In this document: one piece after another, positions 1-11,740 of the stretch
Position numbering within the stretch: position 1 is the stretch's first letter
Layout of the letters: each line of letters starts with the position of its first letter
Source: Mortierella sp. BCC40632
Taxonomy: Eukaryota; Mortierellomycota; Mortierellomycetes; Mortierellales; Mortierellaceae
Reading direction: 5' to 3'
Assembly: GCA_011634665.1 (NCBI GenBank)
Contig: WAEK01000015.1
Location: 422,001-486,000, forward strand
Length of the DNA: 64,000 bases
Program-made: the position numbers and the translations under genes
Notes under the pieces: generated by a model
Told to the model about the DNA's origin: nothing
The model's input: only the letters and a program-made list of their open reading frames with translations
Database searches by the model: none

Positions 1-2344
1 GGCATAGCAAACAAGCTAGGGCGTGCTGGCGTACTGTTCTCTGTTTGCGATGAACTATCCGCTCCCTCTACAAGTGAATGGCGACTGCGAAAAAAAAAAG
101 AAGAAGAAGAAGAGAGAATAAGAGTACAGAGAGCAAATGGAATGCGATAAGTAACGAATGCCAAGTAAAATAGTATCAAAGAAATCGTTTCATGTGCTTC
201 CATGTCGCCGTCTCTCCCAAAAAGGAGGGGGCTGCATATCGTTGGGATTTACCAGGTCGGGCATGTTCCACTAACTTTGAGCCACGGCTTTATGCAATCC
301 TCGTGAAAAATATGGTTGCATGGCAATTTGAACAACTTTTCTTCCTGAGAAAACTCTTCCTTGCAGACACTGCACTCCAGTTTGGATTCTAGATGAGGTT
401 GATAGGGTGACTGGTTAGCAAGATCAATGATTCGCGGCGAGGGAAAGAGAAGGTATTAAAAGTTCCCAATCACAAACTCTACAAGAAGAAAATAATAGTC
501 TTTCTTACCGAGTTCCTCGTCAGTCAACTTGTGAATGGGTATCCTGGCAATTGCTTCTTCTGATAATCCTACGGGTCCGCTTTGCCGACCTTGCCTAACA
601 TGGTCCAGTCATTGTTCAAGGTATAAACGACGTGATATATCCAGGTCAGCGGGGCATGATTCGAGGCCTTCATCCACATTTAGGTTTCAGCTTGGTCATG
701 AGAGAGGATAGTGGAAGGGGGAGGGGGGCAAGAGAACACCTTACCCATGCATTTCCATCAGCTGACTGATAATATCATCCAGTCCTCCTTGACCCCATGC
801 ATAATCCCCTGGGTTGCCCACCATGCTGTTGTATCCTTCCATCAACGAGAGAAAGCTTGGCGGAGCAGGCCCTACAGGCACTGCAGGGTCAACTGAGTAT
901 GGGAGTTGGAAACCAAAGCGGCTCAATAACCTAATTACAATGGAATGGACAGGACATCAAAGGTGCATTCAGTCAAATGGTTAAATGGAAAGAGTTCCAT
1001 TCCCCCTTTCGCCACTTTCTCTCTTCTCTCACTCTCACTCTTTTCTCACTCCTTTCTCTCTCCTCCCCCTCATTTGGGACATTCACCATTACCCACTAAG
1101 GAGGCTTGTTGGTGCGTTCCCTTGCCCCGAAGGAGCTGTGCTTCCGAAACCCGTAGGTGCGGTTCTAGCCGGATCCCTGTTCTCTCTGTCTCTGAACAAC
1201 ATCCCGCCAAGGGTTCCAAGCGAACCCAATAATGTCCTTGGAGGTGGTGGAGGCCTCGGCTCAGGCATAGTGAACAAAGGGAAGAAGGGGTAGCCAGGAG
1301 GAGTACCAGACGATGCTGTTGTAGACGCCGGGGTTGGTGCTGACTGAGAAGCAAAATAGGCAGTGATCCTCGCCATATAGGCTTCAAATTCGGGATCAGT
1401 GGGCACTGCGGGTGAAAATACAAACTGTCCGTACCGACTGGTTGAGGTTGACCCCGATCCCTGATGCTCCGTGGTAGGCGGCACAAATGGTCCTGGCGGA
1501 GGTACGCCCATGAAGGCAGAGAGGATACTGACAAGATCGTCAATGTCTCTGATTTCTCCCAATGGTCCTGCGTCATTCAATCCTGATTCCTGGGGTTCTG
1601 ATCCGCCTTGAGTAAACTCTCTGGGGTCGTTGTCTTGTTCGACCTTTGGTGTTGTTATTGTCGTTGTTTTTCATATGGTTGAACACGAGGAACCAAATAG
1701 AGAGATAGAGAGAAAGAGAGAGAGAGAGAGGAGAAAATTTCAGAGCGTGGAATGGAAACAAAAAGAAAAAAAAAGAAAAATTCAACAGGTGATGATTTTT
1801 TTTTAGCCAAGAGTTTTGACTCCTGTGGCCACAACCCTTACCTTTTCAACAAACTCTCCATGGCAAGTGGGGCACATTGGGTCGGGAACCAGCAAGGGCG
1901 TTATCTCGGTTTGACACTGAGCGCCGAAAGATCCATTTCATCGTATCCACGATGTCACCATTTTCGTATTCGAATATCATCGAGAAGGGAAGAAGAAGAA
2001 AAAGAAAAAAAAAAAAAAGGGTGTCTGTTAGATTAAAGGTAGACTCTCAGTGAGACGAAGCCTTTTTTGTACAAGACAAGCCCAAGAACAGGATCGTTTC
2101 CGTCTATCTCTCTCTCTCTCTCTTGAGGGGGAGGAAAGCTCCTGCTCCTCATGTTTACCTGATGGCACCAGTAGACTTCCCGAACCCTTGTAGCAGGAGT
2201 CGAGCCAGGCATGGTGGCGCCAGGTTCTGTGCTTTGAGTAGCCGTTGCTGCTGCGGCGCTGTCCAAATGATTTCCAGTTTGCTCCGTGTTATGGTTGCCA
2301 CTGTTACCGCTGGTGTGGTCCGATGCCTCTTGATGCGGATCCAT
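1..2344 (-). CDS. RNF126/RNF115-like RING-H2 E3 ubiquitin ligase (3' partial)
   Basis: Exons (minus strand): 2344-2159, 1916-1842, 1643-1093, 930-745, 594-509, 388-253, 84-1; the 3' end lies beyond the left edge. The N-terminus has the family's zinc ribbon: YWCHQCQTEITP, then CPTCHGEFVE, split by the first intron. A Ser/Pro/Gly-rich disordered middle follows, then a GPVGLSEEAIARIP linker and a RING-H2 finger (CSVC, LPCNHIFHEDC, PWL, CPTCRHSLVE) whose last Cys codon is split by an intron. The zinc ribbon plus C-terminal RING-H2 is the architecture of human RNF126 and RNF115, cytosolic ligases that ubiquitinate mislocalised or endocytosed proteins with an E2. The start at 2344 is the first ATG of the zinc-ribbon exon. 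All junctions keep frame. Substrate is unknown; family assignment is firm. Confidence 0.88.
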
Positions 2345-5194
2345 GATGAGTAGATGTAATGGAATGGAAAAGAGAACAGAGTGTCGTCGCGGCTTTGGGG
2401 TGTTGCATGAGACATTTTTTTTACTTCTCTCTTCGAGGGACGGGCTGGGTGGGGTGGTGGTGGAAGTGCCCCTTTAGGACAATCAATAGGACAGTCACGA
2501 TGGCGATGGCGAACGGCAGCCTTTGTCCCCTCCCCCCCTTTGTATATTCAACACTAACCATTTTGCTTTAGTTCAAGCATAAAGTGACAGGGTCTGGACC
2601 AATGCTACCGTTAGCCACTGAATCGGTTTGTCGAGTCCAACTGGAAGATTTTTTTTTCTTTTTTCTTTTTCGCTGCTCTTTAGTCAGAGTGGTAAAGCGG
2701 GCTCTTTTCCTCGCCCAACCAACTATGCATTCACGAAATCGCTTGTATTACATGCACTTTTGTGTAGGAGATGTCTGATTTCCTCTCCAAGAAAAGTTCT
2801 CCGCTGCCAGCTCTTTCTATCTAAATTTTCATCTCCCCTCCCCCTAGAATTTTGCTTGATCTTTGAACAAACGGCGAAGGGGACCACCCAATCAAACTTG
2901 ATACAACAAAGATAGGGATCGAGAAGGTATTGGGCGAGCGCTCTGAGTTTGTTCCTTCTCAGGACTTTGACTCAAATAAGACCGTGGAAATTAAGGTAAA
3001 GGGGTGGAGAGTCTTTTCTGAGCATCAGGAAGCAGCGTGGCATAGACATTGCTAAGATTTCCCAGGAGAGGTAGTGTAATGCCATGCCGTTAGACTTCTG
3101 CGAACTATTTTTTTTTTTTTTTTTTTTTTTTGGCAATCAAATGTTGTGAATCAAAGAAAGGGGGCTCATTAGACAACCAGCACGGATTAGGCGCTGATTT
3201 TGCATATCAGTCTTTTTGAGGACTAGCAGCTGAATAGGCACTCGCGGAACTAATTGGAGAGGGACTTGTTGACTGACCAGATCAGCAATAGCATTGCTCA
3301 GGGAAAAGTTGTTGATCTGTCTGCTTGGTTGCTTTGTAGCAACCCAGAGGCAAGAAGCCAGCTGGAAAATCGCGTATCATCCATTCGCCAACGCATCGCT
3401 TGCATAGAGATGGCATGATCAAGGCGCTGGACCATGATAGTAAGGTCAGCCAGTCTGGCTTGAGTAGAAGAGCACTGAGCGTGGATAGCTCGCTCGGGTG
3501 TACACTATGTTGAAAGGAGAGTAGTTAAGGAGATCTCGATCAAGTCACCTATTGCTAGACATTGGCTAGTCTATGTTATTTAATGTCTTGGTATCTTTTC
3601 ATGTTTCTGTAATCTCTGTTCCTATCATTGCCTACCTTGCTCCTTGAAAAGTGACAGGACTTTTGGACTACCATGTTTGTGTAGCGTATTTGCTTTTGAA
3701 ACATCAATGGTCAATTTAGATACAGCAACTATACAACAGCATGGGCCAATTTTATTTATTTATTTATTTATGGTGGAGACCTGATTCTTTGCCTGCGACT
3801 GCGATCTTTCTCGCTCTGCATTTACTAGACCATCAGATGAACAGCACTGTGCTCATGGCGTTGCTTCTGTCAACTTTCATTCTACAACTTGAAGCTTTAT
3901 GAAGGTACCAGGGGGAGACAAAAAAAAAAGAAAGAAAGAAAAAAAGAAATGGAACGAAAGATAGGATCAATAATGGTGCACATGGTTTATTTGAGGGCAA
4001 GTGCAGGCATTTTCTATACTGGACCTAAAATGCCCGCCTAGAGAATTAAGAATGCTATTTACAGTGTAGACCGCGTATTAACATCTCCTCTGGGCTGTCG
4101 ATTTGAGTTCCTACCATACTTAAAAATAAGTGGTATAGTATGTTCCCTCACTGACGAGCAGTGGGCAGGCCGGGCTAGTGTTTCTTATCGAGCAGTTTTG
4201 AGCTCTAATCTTGATTCGTTGGATCGCACTAGATTCCTGTGAGTGGTCTTAACGAAACGAGTAATCGAACCAAAATCCTGTTCGTTGAGAAACACAGTGG
4301 TGGCCCACCATGTTGTTGCCTATCAATCCCAATACTACCGATTGAAGATCGAGAAAGCCATCATCGTCGTCTTCAATTTTTGATAAGCAGCCCTTGTAGT
4401 GAATATCGTCCAGATTCCAAGATTTTGTTCGCCGAATAGATCGTTGGACGCGATATTTTGTGTCGAGTCCCTTTGTCGAGTGTTGTAGTGTTAGATGCTC
4501 CAGTACATCTCCTCGCCCTGAAGGGATAATGATGTCGAGAAGTCCTTGTTATTCGCACCGGTCAACTGTTCGATATCGGTTAAATTTTGATTCGGCTTTT
4601 GTCTCGTTGCTGGGGCTATTTTAAGAAAAGAATAGACAAAAAGAATAGCATGAGTGTCTGAGCAAGTCGCTTTCTACAGTTTGTTTGGTTCACGGATCAC
4701 CCACAGCAGGATCTCTCACCTTTTTTTTTTTTTTTTTTTTTTATCTTGCCTTACTTTGTCGACTTTAGTTGAAAGCCTGCCCACGGGGTCTTTTAGAATT
4801 TGTGTAGAGCGCCCCTCTGTCCCCCAGCAGAAAGGCCATTGCTACAACTCCTTCCCATTCCAAGAAAGATTTGAAGAGAAAAAAATGGACAATGTGAAGG
4901 TTTTGGGAAGGAAGGGGAGGGGAGGATGTGTGTGCTGAGGAAAGGCGAGGACGTGTGCACACAATGGGTCCCATGAGGGTCTATTCATCAGTTTCCTGTG
5001 ACTGGAAGATATCACTACATGGGTACTCTATTTCCAATGTTGACCCTGATTCATCAACCCTCCCCGACCCACCATTATGTGCAATGCCTAAGGAGTCGTT
5101 TAGTACGTAGAAAAACATTTCCGTGGTGGAATAAAGAGGCACAACAGTCGATGTGGATTTGAACGTTGTCATTAACACAATACCAGGAACTTCT

Positions 5195-5225
<31 letters not shown>

Positions 5226-5678
5226 CCAAAAAAAAAAAAAAAAAGTCAGCAGCTTATTCGTTCCAGTCCAAAGCTCTGATCAACTCAACATTAGCCAAAG
5301 AAGCGAAAAAATAATAATATGTAAACTCTTTGTTGTCCACATATACCTCTTGAACAGTGATCTAAATGTATTCTACTTGTGCGATCTGATCAGCTCTGGG
5401 GATGAGGCAGGGTAGGAGGGGAAGGAGAACGAGGCCACATCTACCATATCCTTTAAAAACGACAGAGGTATGGCGATAGAGTATGATCTCCAGTCTTTGC
5501 TTGCAATTTCAGCCCTCCATCTCACTTATGGTACGTAGTAGTTACAATAGAGAGAGATTGCTGAAAGATCACCCCGCACACTTTTTTCTGAGCTTTCGCA
5601 GCAAAGTGAGATTCCTTGATCATGAGATACTTTGATTGACCATCTTGTTCTTTTTTTGCTATTTGTTGATGGCCAGGC
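2345..5678. other. Intergenic region with unexplained coding-like pieces
   Basis: This 3.3-kb stretch lies upstream of the RING ligase and downstream of the DCAF11-like gene. Its first few hundred bases should hold the ligase promoter. Otherwise I see homopolymers (T-run near 3109-3131, T-run near 4723-4742), a short TTTA repeat near 3752-3772, a CT-repeat plus A-run near 5200-5244, and an imperfect direct repeat near 4270-4290 and 4415-4436. At about 4980-5620 (minus strand) several short open stretches have non-repetitive composition and splice-like borders, discussed as a finding. No gene model is firm enough to annotate. Confidence 0.5.
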
Positions 5679-8613
5679 TTAAAATCTTCGGCGTTGTCGT
5701 GGCCGAACTGGGGCATCCCGGCGTTCATCACTATCCGAGAGCTCAAATGACTCTGATTCCGGATCCAAATGACTCTGGAATGTATGACGGACCAGTCCAC
5801 CCGGGATATCGGCTGTACCATAGGATTGGTAATAGAAATCAGTCCTGCACGAGCTGATAATGGTTGGATAGAACGGGTGCCAGCTCACATCACGAGCGAT
5901 ATAGTCTGACCGTCGCGGACGTTTCGAGTAGGTCTGGAAAGCTGCATTGGTATCCAATGTCCGGACGCGTGTACCGTCCAGTCGGTAAATGGCGACATTC
6001 CCGTCGGCGCTTCCAGTGTACAAATAGCGTTGGCCTGTAGAATGAGCTGGCGAAAAATGGCATCGAATCAGAGTTTTGAGCACCTTGTGACCCTGGAAGG
6101 TCATCACTGAACAATCACCCTATAAACAATGAAACATAATCCATTAAAAGACTTAGTTCTCCATATTAGAAAGACAAACAGATCGCTGACTCCATGGCAT
6201 TAAAGCTAACCTTGACTTTGAGATGCTTGCTCGTGCGGTATTCATCCATTCGGTAATCAAAGTCTGATCGACTGAAACGCGCTCGCGCGCTGCTTCGACT
6301 AGAATGCATCATCCGCAAATCCCAAAGCAGCATTTTTTGATCCTTTCCATTGCTAGCCAGGTATCGGTTATCGCCCTTGGAAGTAACATAGGTGATACCC
6401 TCTGCGTGCCCTATAAGCACTCCCGAGGGGCTACCCGACCCTGAAGCATTCATTGAACGTCGGTCCCTAATGAAAAGTCGGAAAACAAATAAAAATAAAT
6501 AATAATAATAAAAAGCCAGAGTTGAATATCCATGGGGTTTGGTATCACACAGAGACAAGCATCGTGCTTAAGAATGGACCGTACCAGACTTTGACCGTCG
6601 CGTCATCACTACCACTGAAAACCACCTGTGATGAGGTTGGCTCTGCAAAGCAAACCGAGTTGACGTCGTTTGTGTGACCATCCACTGCATGTAGCACGGT
6701 TCTCGATTCAATATCATAGACTTTAAAAAGTAAAAAACGAAAGAGGAAAGTCAGATATCTGTTGAAAATAGTTGGGATTGGACATCCCTAAATCTCGAAA
6801 GGATTGCGGCATAAAATTGATTCGACCAAAGTATAATACCATAAATGCGATTCTTGCCTCCTGCAACAATCTCCCTTCCGTCGCCAGAAAATCGGATCGA
6901 CCACAGCTATTAAGTGAACAATTGTTCATTGTTAAAAAAATAATAAAAAAAAATTGTCAACTTCCTTCCCAGAGTCATTCTCCTGTAGTCAATAACTCCA
7001 GAAAAATAGAAAAAAAAGAAAAGAAAAAAGACCTACTCCTTCATCATCCTTGCCAGACGAAAAGTCGAGCTGATGCTGAGTATCAGGTGCATCGAAAGCT
7101 GTCCTGGTTAGATAAACATAAGGAGTAATGCTCGAGTAGATCAGCCAATCATTATCAAGTGAGAGAGTGTGATCCGTGATGGTCCATCGTCCAGGAGTGC
7201 CCCGAATAGTCTTTTCACGCATTAATTTGTTGCCCGCAGTCCGGTAAATTCGTAGGTTCCAGCCCTGATCGCAAGACGCAAATAAGGACCTAGAGCAGTA
7301 AAAAAAAAAACCAGTCAAGGGAGTCAGGAAAGGGATTCAGCGTGAGAAAATCGGCCGACACTGGGCCGCAGTCGAAGGAAAGAGGAAGAGGAGGAGAGGG
7401 GTGCGTCAGCATGATAACGGGGGTGAGGCACTGCGCAACCCCTCCCATCCGCCCTCGATCCATCTCACCTAGTTAGTACTATAAAACATACCCATCCTCA
7501 GAGTACTGTCCTGAATAGGCTGAATCCTCATAAGCTGCAATAACCTTGCCAGGATTGTCAGGCAAGAGAGACTAGAGAGGGATTCCAGAATCAAAAACAT
7601 TAGCCGCTATGTCGGGGGAGCGGTCCTCCTCCACAGAAAGGTGGTGACTCTGAAGCTGACTTGCGATACCTATGGCTTACCTCAGCCATTGTGACAGGGT
7701 TCACTGACTTTGGGTTGATTTCTCTCAGCCAAAGCTTGCGCCCGATGCCTTTCTTTATACTAGCGATGGCCATGTCGATATCCGTTTCATCACCATTGCC
7801 CTCGCATTTTCTCTTTTTTGTGTGATAGAGAATAGGAGGGGGGAACAAGGCCGAGTCCACGCGGCCAAACTCGCCCGAGTTCAAGAGCTCATTACCCTTT
7901 TCAATATCAGGTTCTGGTAAGGGTGAACTCTCGCGCCGTCGAGTTCTAGCTTCGTAGAGGTTTGGTGCTCGGCCTTGTTGCAGCATGGCCAACACTATAG
8001 CCATAAAATAATAATAATAAATAATAAAATAAAAACAGCGATGATCCAGTGTTAGAGGGGCTCCAGCTTGATTGTGGGGGAAAGGAGGCAAGAGAGATTG
8101 AGTGACAAACAAAAATACTGCAAAGTGAACTTGCAACGAAAGAGAACTGCAGTCCGGTCGCCATCTATCGCGCACATGGTGGATGAGAAAAGCGATACCG
8201 CAAGACCAAAGGTCAGCATGTCTATCCTCTCTTAAACAAATGCATTTACCTAGTCTAAGGACGACTCCTCCATTTTGGAGATTCCCACCTTCATCAAGAT
8301 CATATGAGAGGTCTTCAGCGCCGTCCCCGTCCTCGTTTCCATCCTCGTCATCATCCTCGCCATCCTCGTAGCTCACCTCAACCTCAAAATCACCAAAGAG
8401 GTGGTGGCGTCTTTGACGTCTGGTTCTCCTCACTTCCTCCTCCTCCTCCTCCTCCTCTTCATCGTCATTATCGTCTTCAGCTGCATCTTCATACACATAG
8501 TCTTCATCGTCATCCTCGTCGTCACGATCCCTGTCTTCGTGGACGTGCTCCTCGCCAAAGAGGTCGTCTTGGGTGGGGTCGTTCACAGACTCGTTGTTGC
8601 TGCCATGACTCAT
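5679..8613 (-). CDS. DCAF11/WDR23-like WD40 substrate receptor of CUL4-DDB1
   Basis: Exons: 8613-8250, 7994-7681, 7571-7492, 7289-7037, 6906-6840, 6720-6585, 6466-6211, 6119-5679; they sum to 1911 nt (636 aa). The first ~120 residues are a very acidic Asp/Glu tract. WD40 blades follow, aligning with human DCAF11/plant LEC14B along their length: IRFSGDGREIVAGG, a GHTNDVNSV blade, GHAEGITYVTSKGDNRYL, then GHKVLKTLIRCHFSP and STGQRYLYTGSADG, ending with RDVSWHPFYPTI. One blade ends in DDATVKVWDRR, a good DWD box (WDxR), the motif by which such proteins bind DDB1. By family knowledge the protein recruits targets to the CRL4 ubiquitin ligase; DCAF11 acts on NRF2-type regulators in animals. The fungal target is unknown. 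Confidence 0.92.
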
Positions 8614-8943
8614 GGTGAATTCAAATTACAAAATCAGAGGACCAGACCACAACCAAAATAAAGGGGTGGAGAGCAGAGCAACAAAGTAAGTAAAAGGGGG
8701 GTGGTGCGGAGACGAGAATGGGGTAAAGAGACAACTGCCGGGCGAACGAGAGAGAATGAGGTGGTCCATTTTAAACTAAAAAAAAAAAAAAAAAAAGACC
8801 ATTGATGTGACAGCGTTCTTCACTTTCTTCTCGGGGCTGCGCAAAGACCATTTCTCCATTTGCAGAATAGGGTTTCAAAGTAATCTCGGGTCAAGTCATT
8901 GTTGAACAAAAAAAAAAAAAAAAAAAAGAGAGAGATATCCTGT
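8614..8943. other. Short spacer between two minus-strand genes
   Basis: About 330 bp between the DCAF11-like start codon and the stop codon of the RanBP3-like gene. It should hold the DCAF11-like promoter and the RanBP3-like 3' UTR. Visible content is an A-run at 8780-8797, another at 8910-8927, and purine-rich sequence. No TATA box or other clear element was seen. Confidence 0.5.
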
Positions 8944-9603
8944 TTAGCTAGCCTCATCCCCCCTATCTTTGGACAACATCGCAACTGCTTCTGTGATGCT
9001 GCCCACCGTCTCTTCAGCAACTGTCGCGTCTTTGACCTACAATATAGATATTCCAAAAAAAAAAAAAAAGGGCCTCGGCTTAGCACTTCAGGGCAAGTCA
9101 CAAGTTTAAGCCCATAGTCCAACAAACGACTTTTTTTTTTACTCACCTTGAGCAAAAAGGCAATTGGCTTGCCATCCTCAATCGCAACAAAACGGATATA
9201 TTTGTCTCCTGTAATGGTCACTCGCATCGACGGGAAGATGGCAACGTTGAGGATCAAGCGCAACACTCCATCCGCACGCATAACTAGTTCAAGTAGAGAT
9301 CTCTGTTAGCTATTGGCTCTTTCTTTTCTTTCTTTTCTTTCTTTTCTTTCTTTTTTTCTCTCTGTTCTCGGTTGCATAATGAGAGTAGTAATGAGAAATG
9401 GTATCTATACATAACAAATAAATAAATAAACACATACCTAAACGCGCCATCTTGGAGCTCTTGCGACCAATGTTGACTCTGAAGGTTCCTTTTCCTCTCT
9501 CCTTCCAAGAATGAGACTTGTCCATATCGACATAGAGCTTTCCTTTGGTCTGATAAATACAGTACTCATCTTCTTCTCCCGTGTGAACTATTCAAAGACA
9601 TGT

Positions 9604-9645
<42 letters not shown>

Positions 9646-10094
9646 CTCAGGGGTTAGGATTCTTGATGGAATGAAAGTACATAGCAAAAAAAAAAAAAAA
9701 AAAAGGGAAAGAAAGTAAAATAAAATACTTGCCTTCTATTTGATCAGCATTGGTAAAAATACCGGTCCCGAAATTCTGATCACCTTCTTCCTGTTCTTCA
9801 GCGTCATCGTTATTGTCGGTCAGATCCTGCGATAGTAATGATCCAAAATCGGGTCGCTCTTGACTGCTAGCGCTATCATCGATAAACGATCCTGACATGA
9901 AGCTTCCCTCCTTTCCAAATGTGCGACTTGAACCGAATGGCGCGAATGGCGATGCTGCCTGGCAAAGCGAAAAATAGCCATGAGCAAGTTTCCCACACAC
10001 ACACACACACAAACATAAACACAAGTGCAATGGTAAGGGAAAGAAAAGAAGACAAGGCAAGATCAGCTACCGACCAATACTCTTCTGGCAACAC

Positions 10095-10125
<31 letters not shown>

Positions 10126-11740
10126 GGAGAGCAGCAAAGACGACGAACAAGACTCGTTGCCTATCCTGTCTCCCAACGGAACTTTGTCCATTTTTTTTTT
10201 TTTTTTTTTTTTTGGGAATCAAAAGAGTCTCTTACGGCTGAAGTCTGGCTGCTGGCGGGACTTGCGACAGAGATTGAACCTAGTACAGACTTTGCTCCGA
10301 ATACACTGCCAGCAGTCGACTCTGAAGGAGAATCAGACGAACCCCCCAAAGCAGACTTTGATGGTGTGGCAGGCTCCGATGGTGCAGCAGTGGTTGCAGC
10401 AGTGGTTGCAGCAGGGGTTACAGTCGTAGATGCAGATCCACCGAGAGGACTGCTGCCTGATTGACCAAACACACTCTTGGTCTCCGAACCTCCAAAGACG
10501 CTCTTGGACTCGGAGCCTCCGAAAACATTGTTCTTTGAGGCCATCGTCGCAAATGGGCTCGTTGAAGAGGTGTTTCCAAATCCTCCAGAGAATGAAGTGC
10601 TTCCAAACCCACTCGAAATTGGTGCTGCCGACTGGTTCTCCAGAGCATTGGCTGATGTTTTAACAGAGGCGAAGGGGCTGGCGCCCGTATTTGCACTGAA
10701 GCCCTGCAATGTGGTGCTTGAGCTTCCAAAGATACTCTCGCCTGCTGGCTTAACATTGGCGAAAGGGCTGGCTGAAGATGTGTTACCGAATCCAGATGGG
10801 CGTGCATCGGGTTTACCAAAGATCGAGCCTTGTTTGTCGCTAATGTTAGGAGTCGAGCTAGTGCTTTGTTCCGAGGGAGTCTTTGTAGCCACCGAGGCAC
10901 TGTCCTGTTCATCTGTTTCCGAAGGGGTGTCTTCCTCACCCTCGACGTCGTCATCGTCATCGTTCTCCTGGGTAGGAAGTTGCTGAGACGACTCTTCCAT
11001 GTGTCTGTCCTGAGAGACTTCGCCATTCCCGCTTGGGCTGTTTTGTTCACTCTCGACATCATCCATGTCCTTGTCCTTGCTCTGGTGTTGATGCTGGTTA
11101 TGACTAGAGTTCTTGTTATCTTCAAGGGGCATGGTCTTGAGCTCGCGCTGGATCTGCTTTACCTCCTCCTTGGAGACTGTCGTGTTTTCATCCTCTGGTT
11201 TACTGGGAAAGAGGAAAAAAAGAGAGAGACATGTACACAAATATACCGATGAGTTTCTCAGTCCATTCTCATCCTTAGAACAAGCCCTACAGCCAGTACA
11301 GGAACCTACATCTTTTTTGGCGGTACAGTCTCGGCCTCTGAATGCTAAAAAGGACAATAGCCGATCATCAAAGAGATCGGTTTTGTACGATCAATCAGAA
11401 CAAGGAAAACACATACACACTTTTTTTTTTTTTTTTTTTTTTCTTGGATCCCTTTTGGGATGGAATGGGTGGACAAGATTTTCTTTTTTTTCTTCATTTG
11501 GGTTCATGTTTGCTCACCACAACTCCTCCTACTTGCTTCTCGAGGGCATCTTGCTCATCTCGCTTTCGCTTTGCGTGATCCTCTAAATGCATTTGGTCCG
11601 ATAGGAGGAGAGAGAGATCGTGATTGATTAAGGTTCTCTGATTAGGATCGGTATTCGCTCCGGGAAGAGGACAAGCAGGGACAGGTAGAGAGACCCCTAC
11701 CGAGGGATGGTGAATCCGTGCGACTGATGGGGCTTGACAT
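8944..11740 (-). CDS. RanBP3/Yrb2-like Ran-binding protein with FG-type repeats
   Basis: Exons: 11740-11701, 11582-11518, 11335-11310, 11286-11247, about 11168-10236, 9958-9733, 9587-9438, 9283-9147, 9036-8944 (569 aa in this model). The start region has a basic segment (KRKRDEQDALEKQVGGVV) typical of this family. The centre is Ser/Thr-rich with many SIFG, SVFG, NVFG and SGFG motifs plus an acidic stretch. The C-terminal ~130 residues form a Ran-binding domain: TGEEDE, KGKLYVD, WKERGKGTFRVNIG, then RLILNVAIFP. Family members (human RanBP3, yeast Yrb2, S. pombe Hba1) are nuclear cofactors of Crm1/exportin and RanGTP. Intron 6 (9732-9588) has a GC donor. The fifth-exon acceptor is uncertain: the CAG at 11205-11203 breaks the frame, whereas AAG at 11171-11169 keeps it and gives a 78-nt intron. 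A Nup2-like nucleoporin is an alternative name. Confidence 0.85.
9611..9642. repeat. A32 homopolymer in a RanBP3-like intron
   Basis: A run of about 32 A lies just upstream of exon 7 of the minus-strand RanBP3-like gene, so it reads as a long T-tract before the 3' splice site on the coding strand. Similar tracts occur in many introns of the window. Confidence 0.9.

Noticed and set aside
4240..4345. Possible tRNA (B-box-like GGTTCGATTAC on the minus strand)
   Set aside because: No A-box at proper distance, no foldable cloverleaf and no T-terminator in place.
10161..11357. 398-aa single-exon reading of the RanBP3-like gene
   Set aside because: Its first part and its lysine-run end are intron read-through; the real exon ends at 10236 and neighbouring exons encode the conserved start and the Ran-binding domain.
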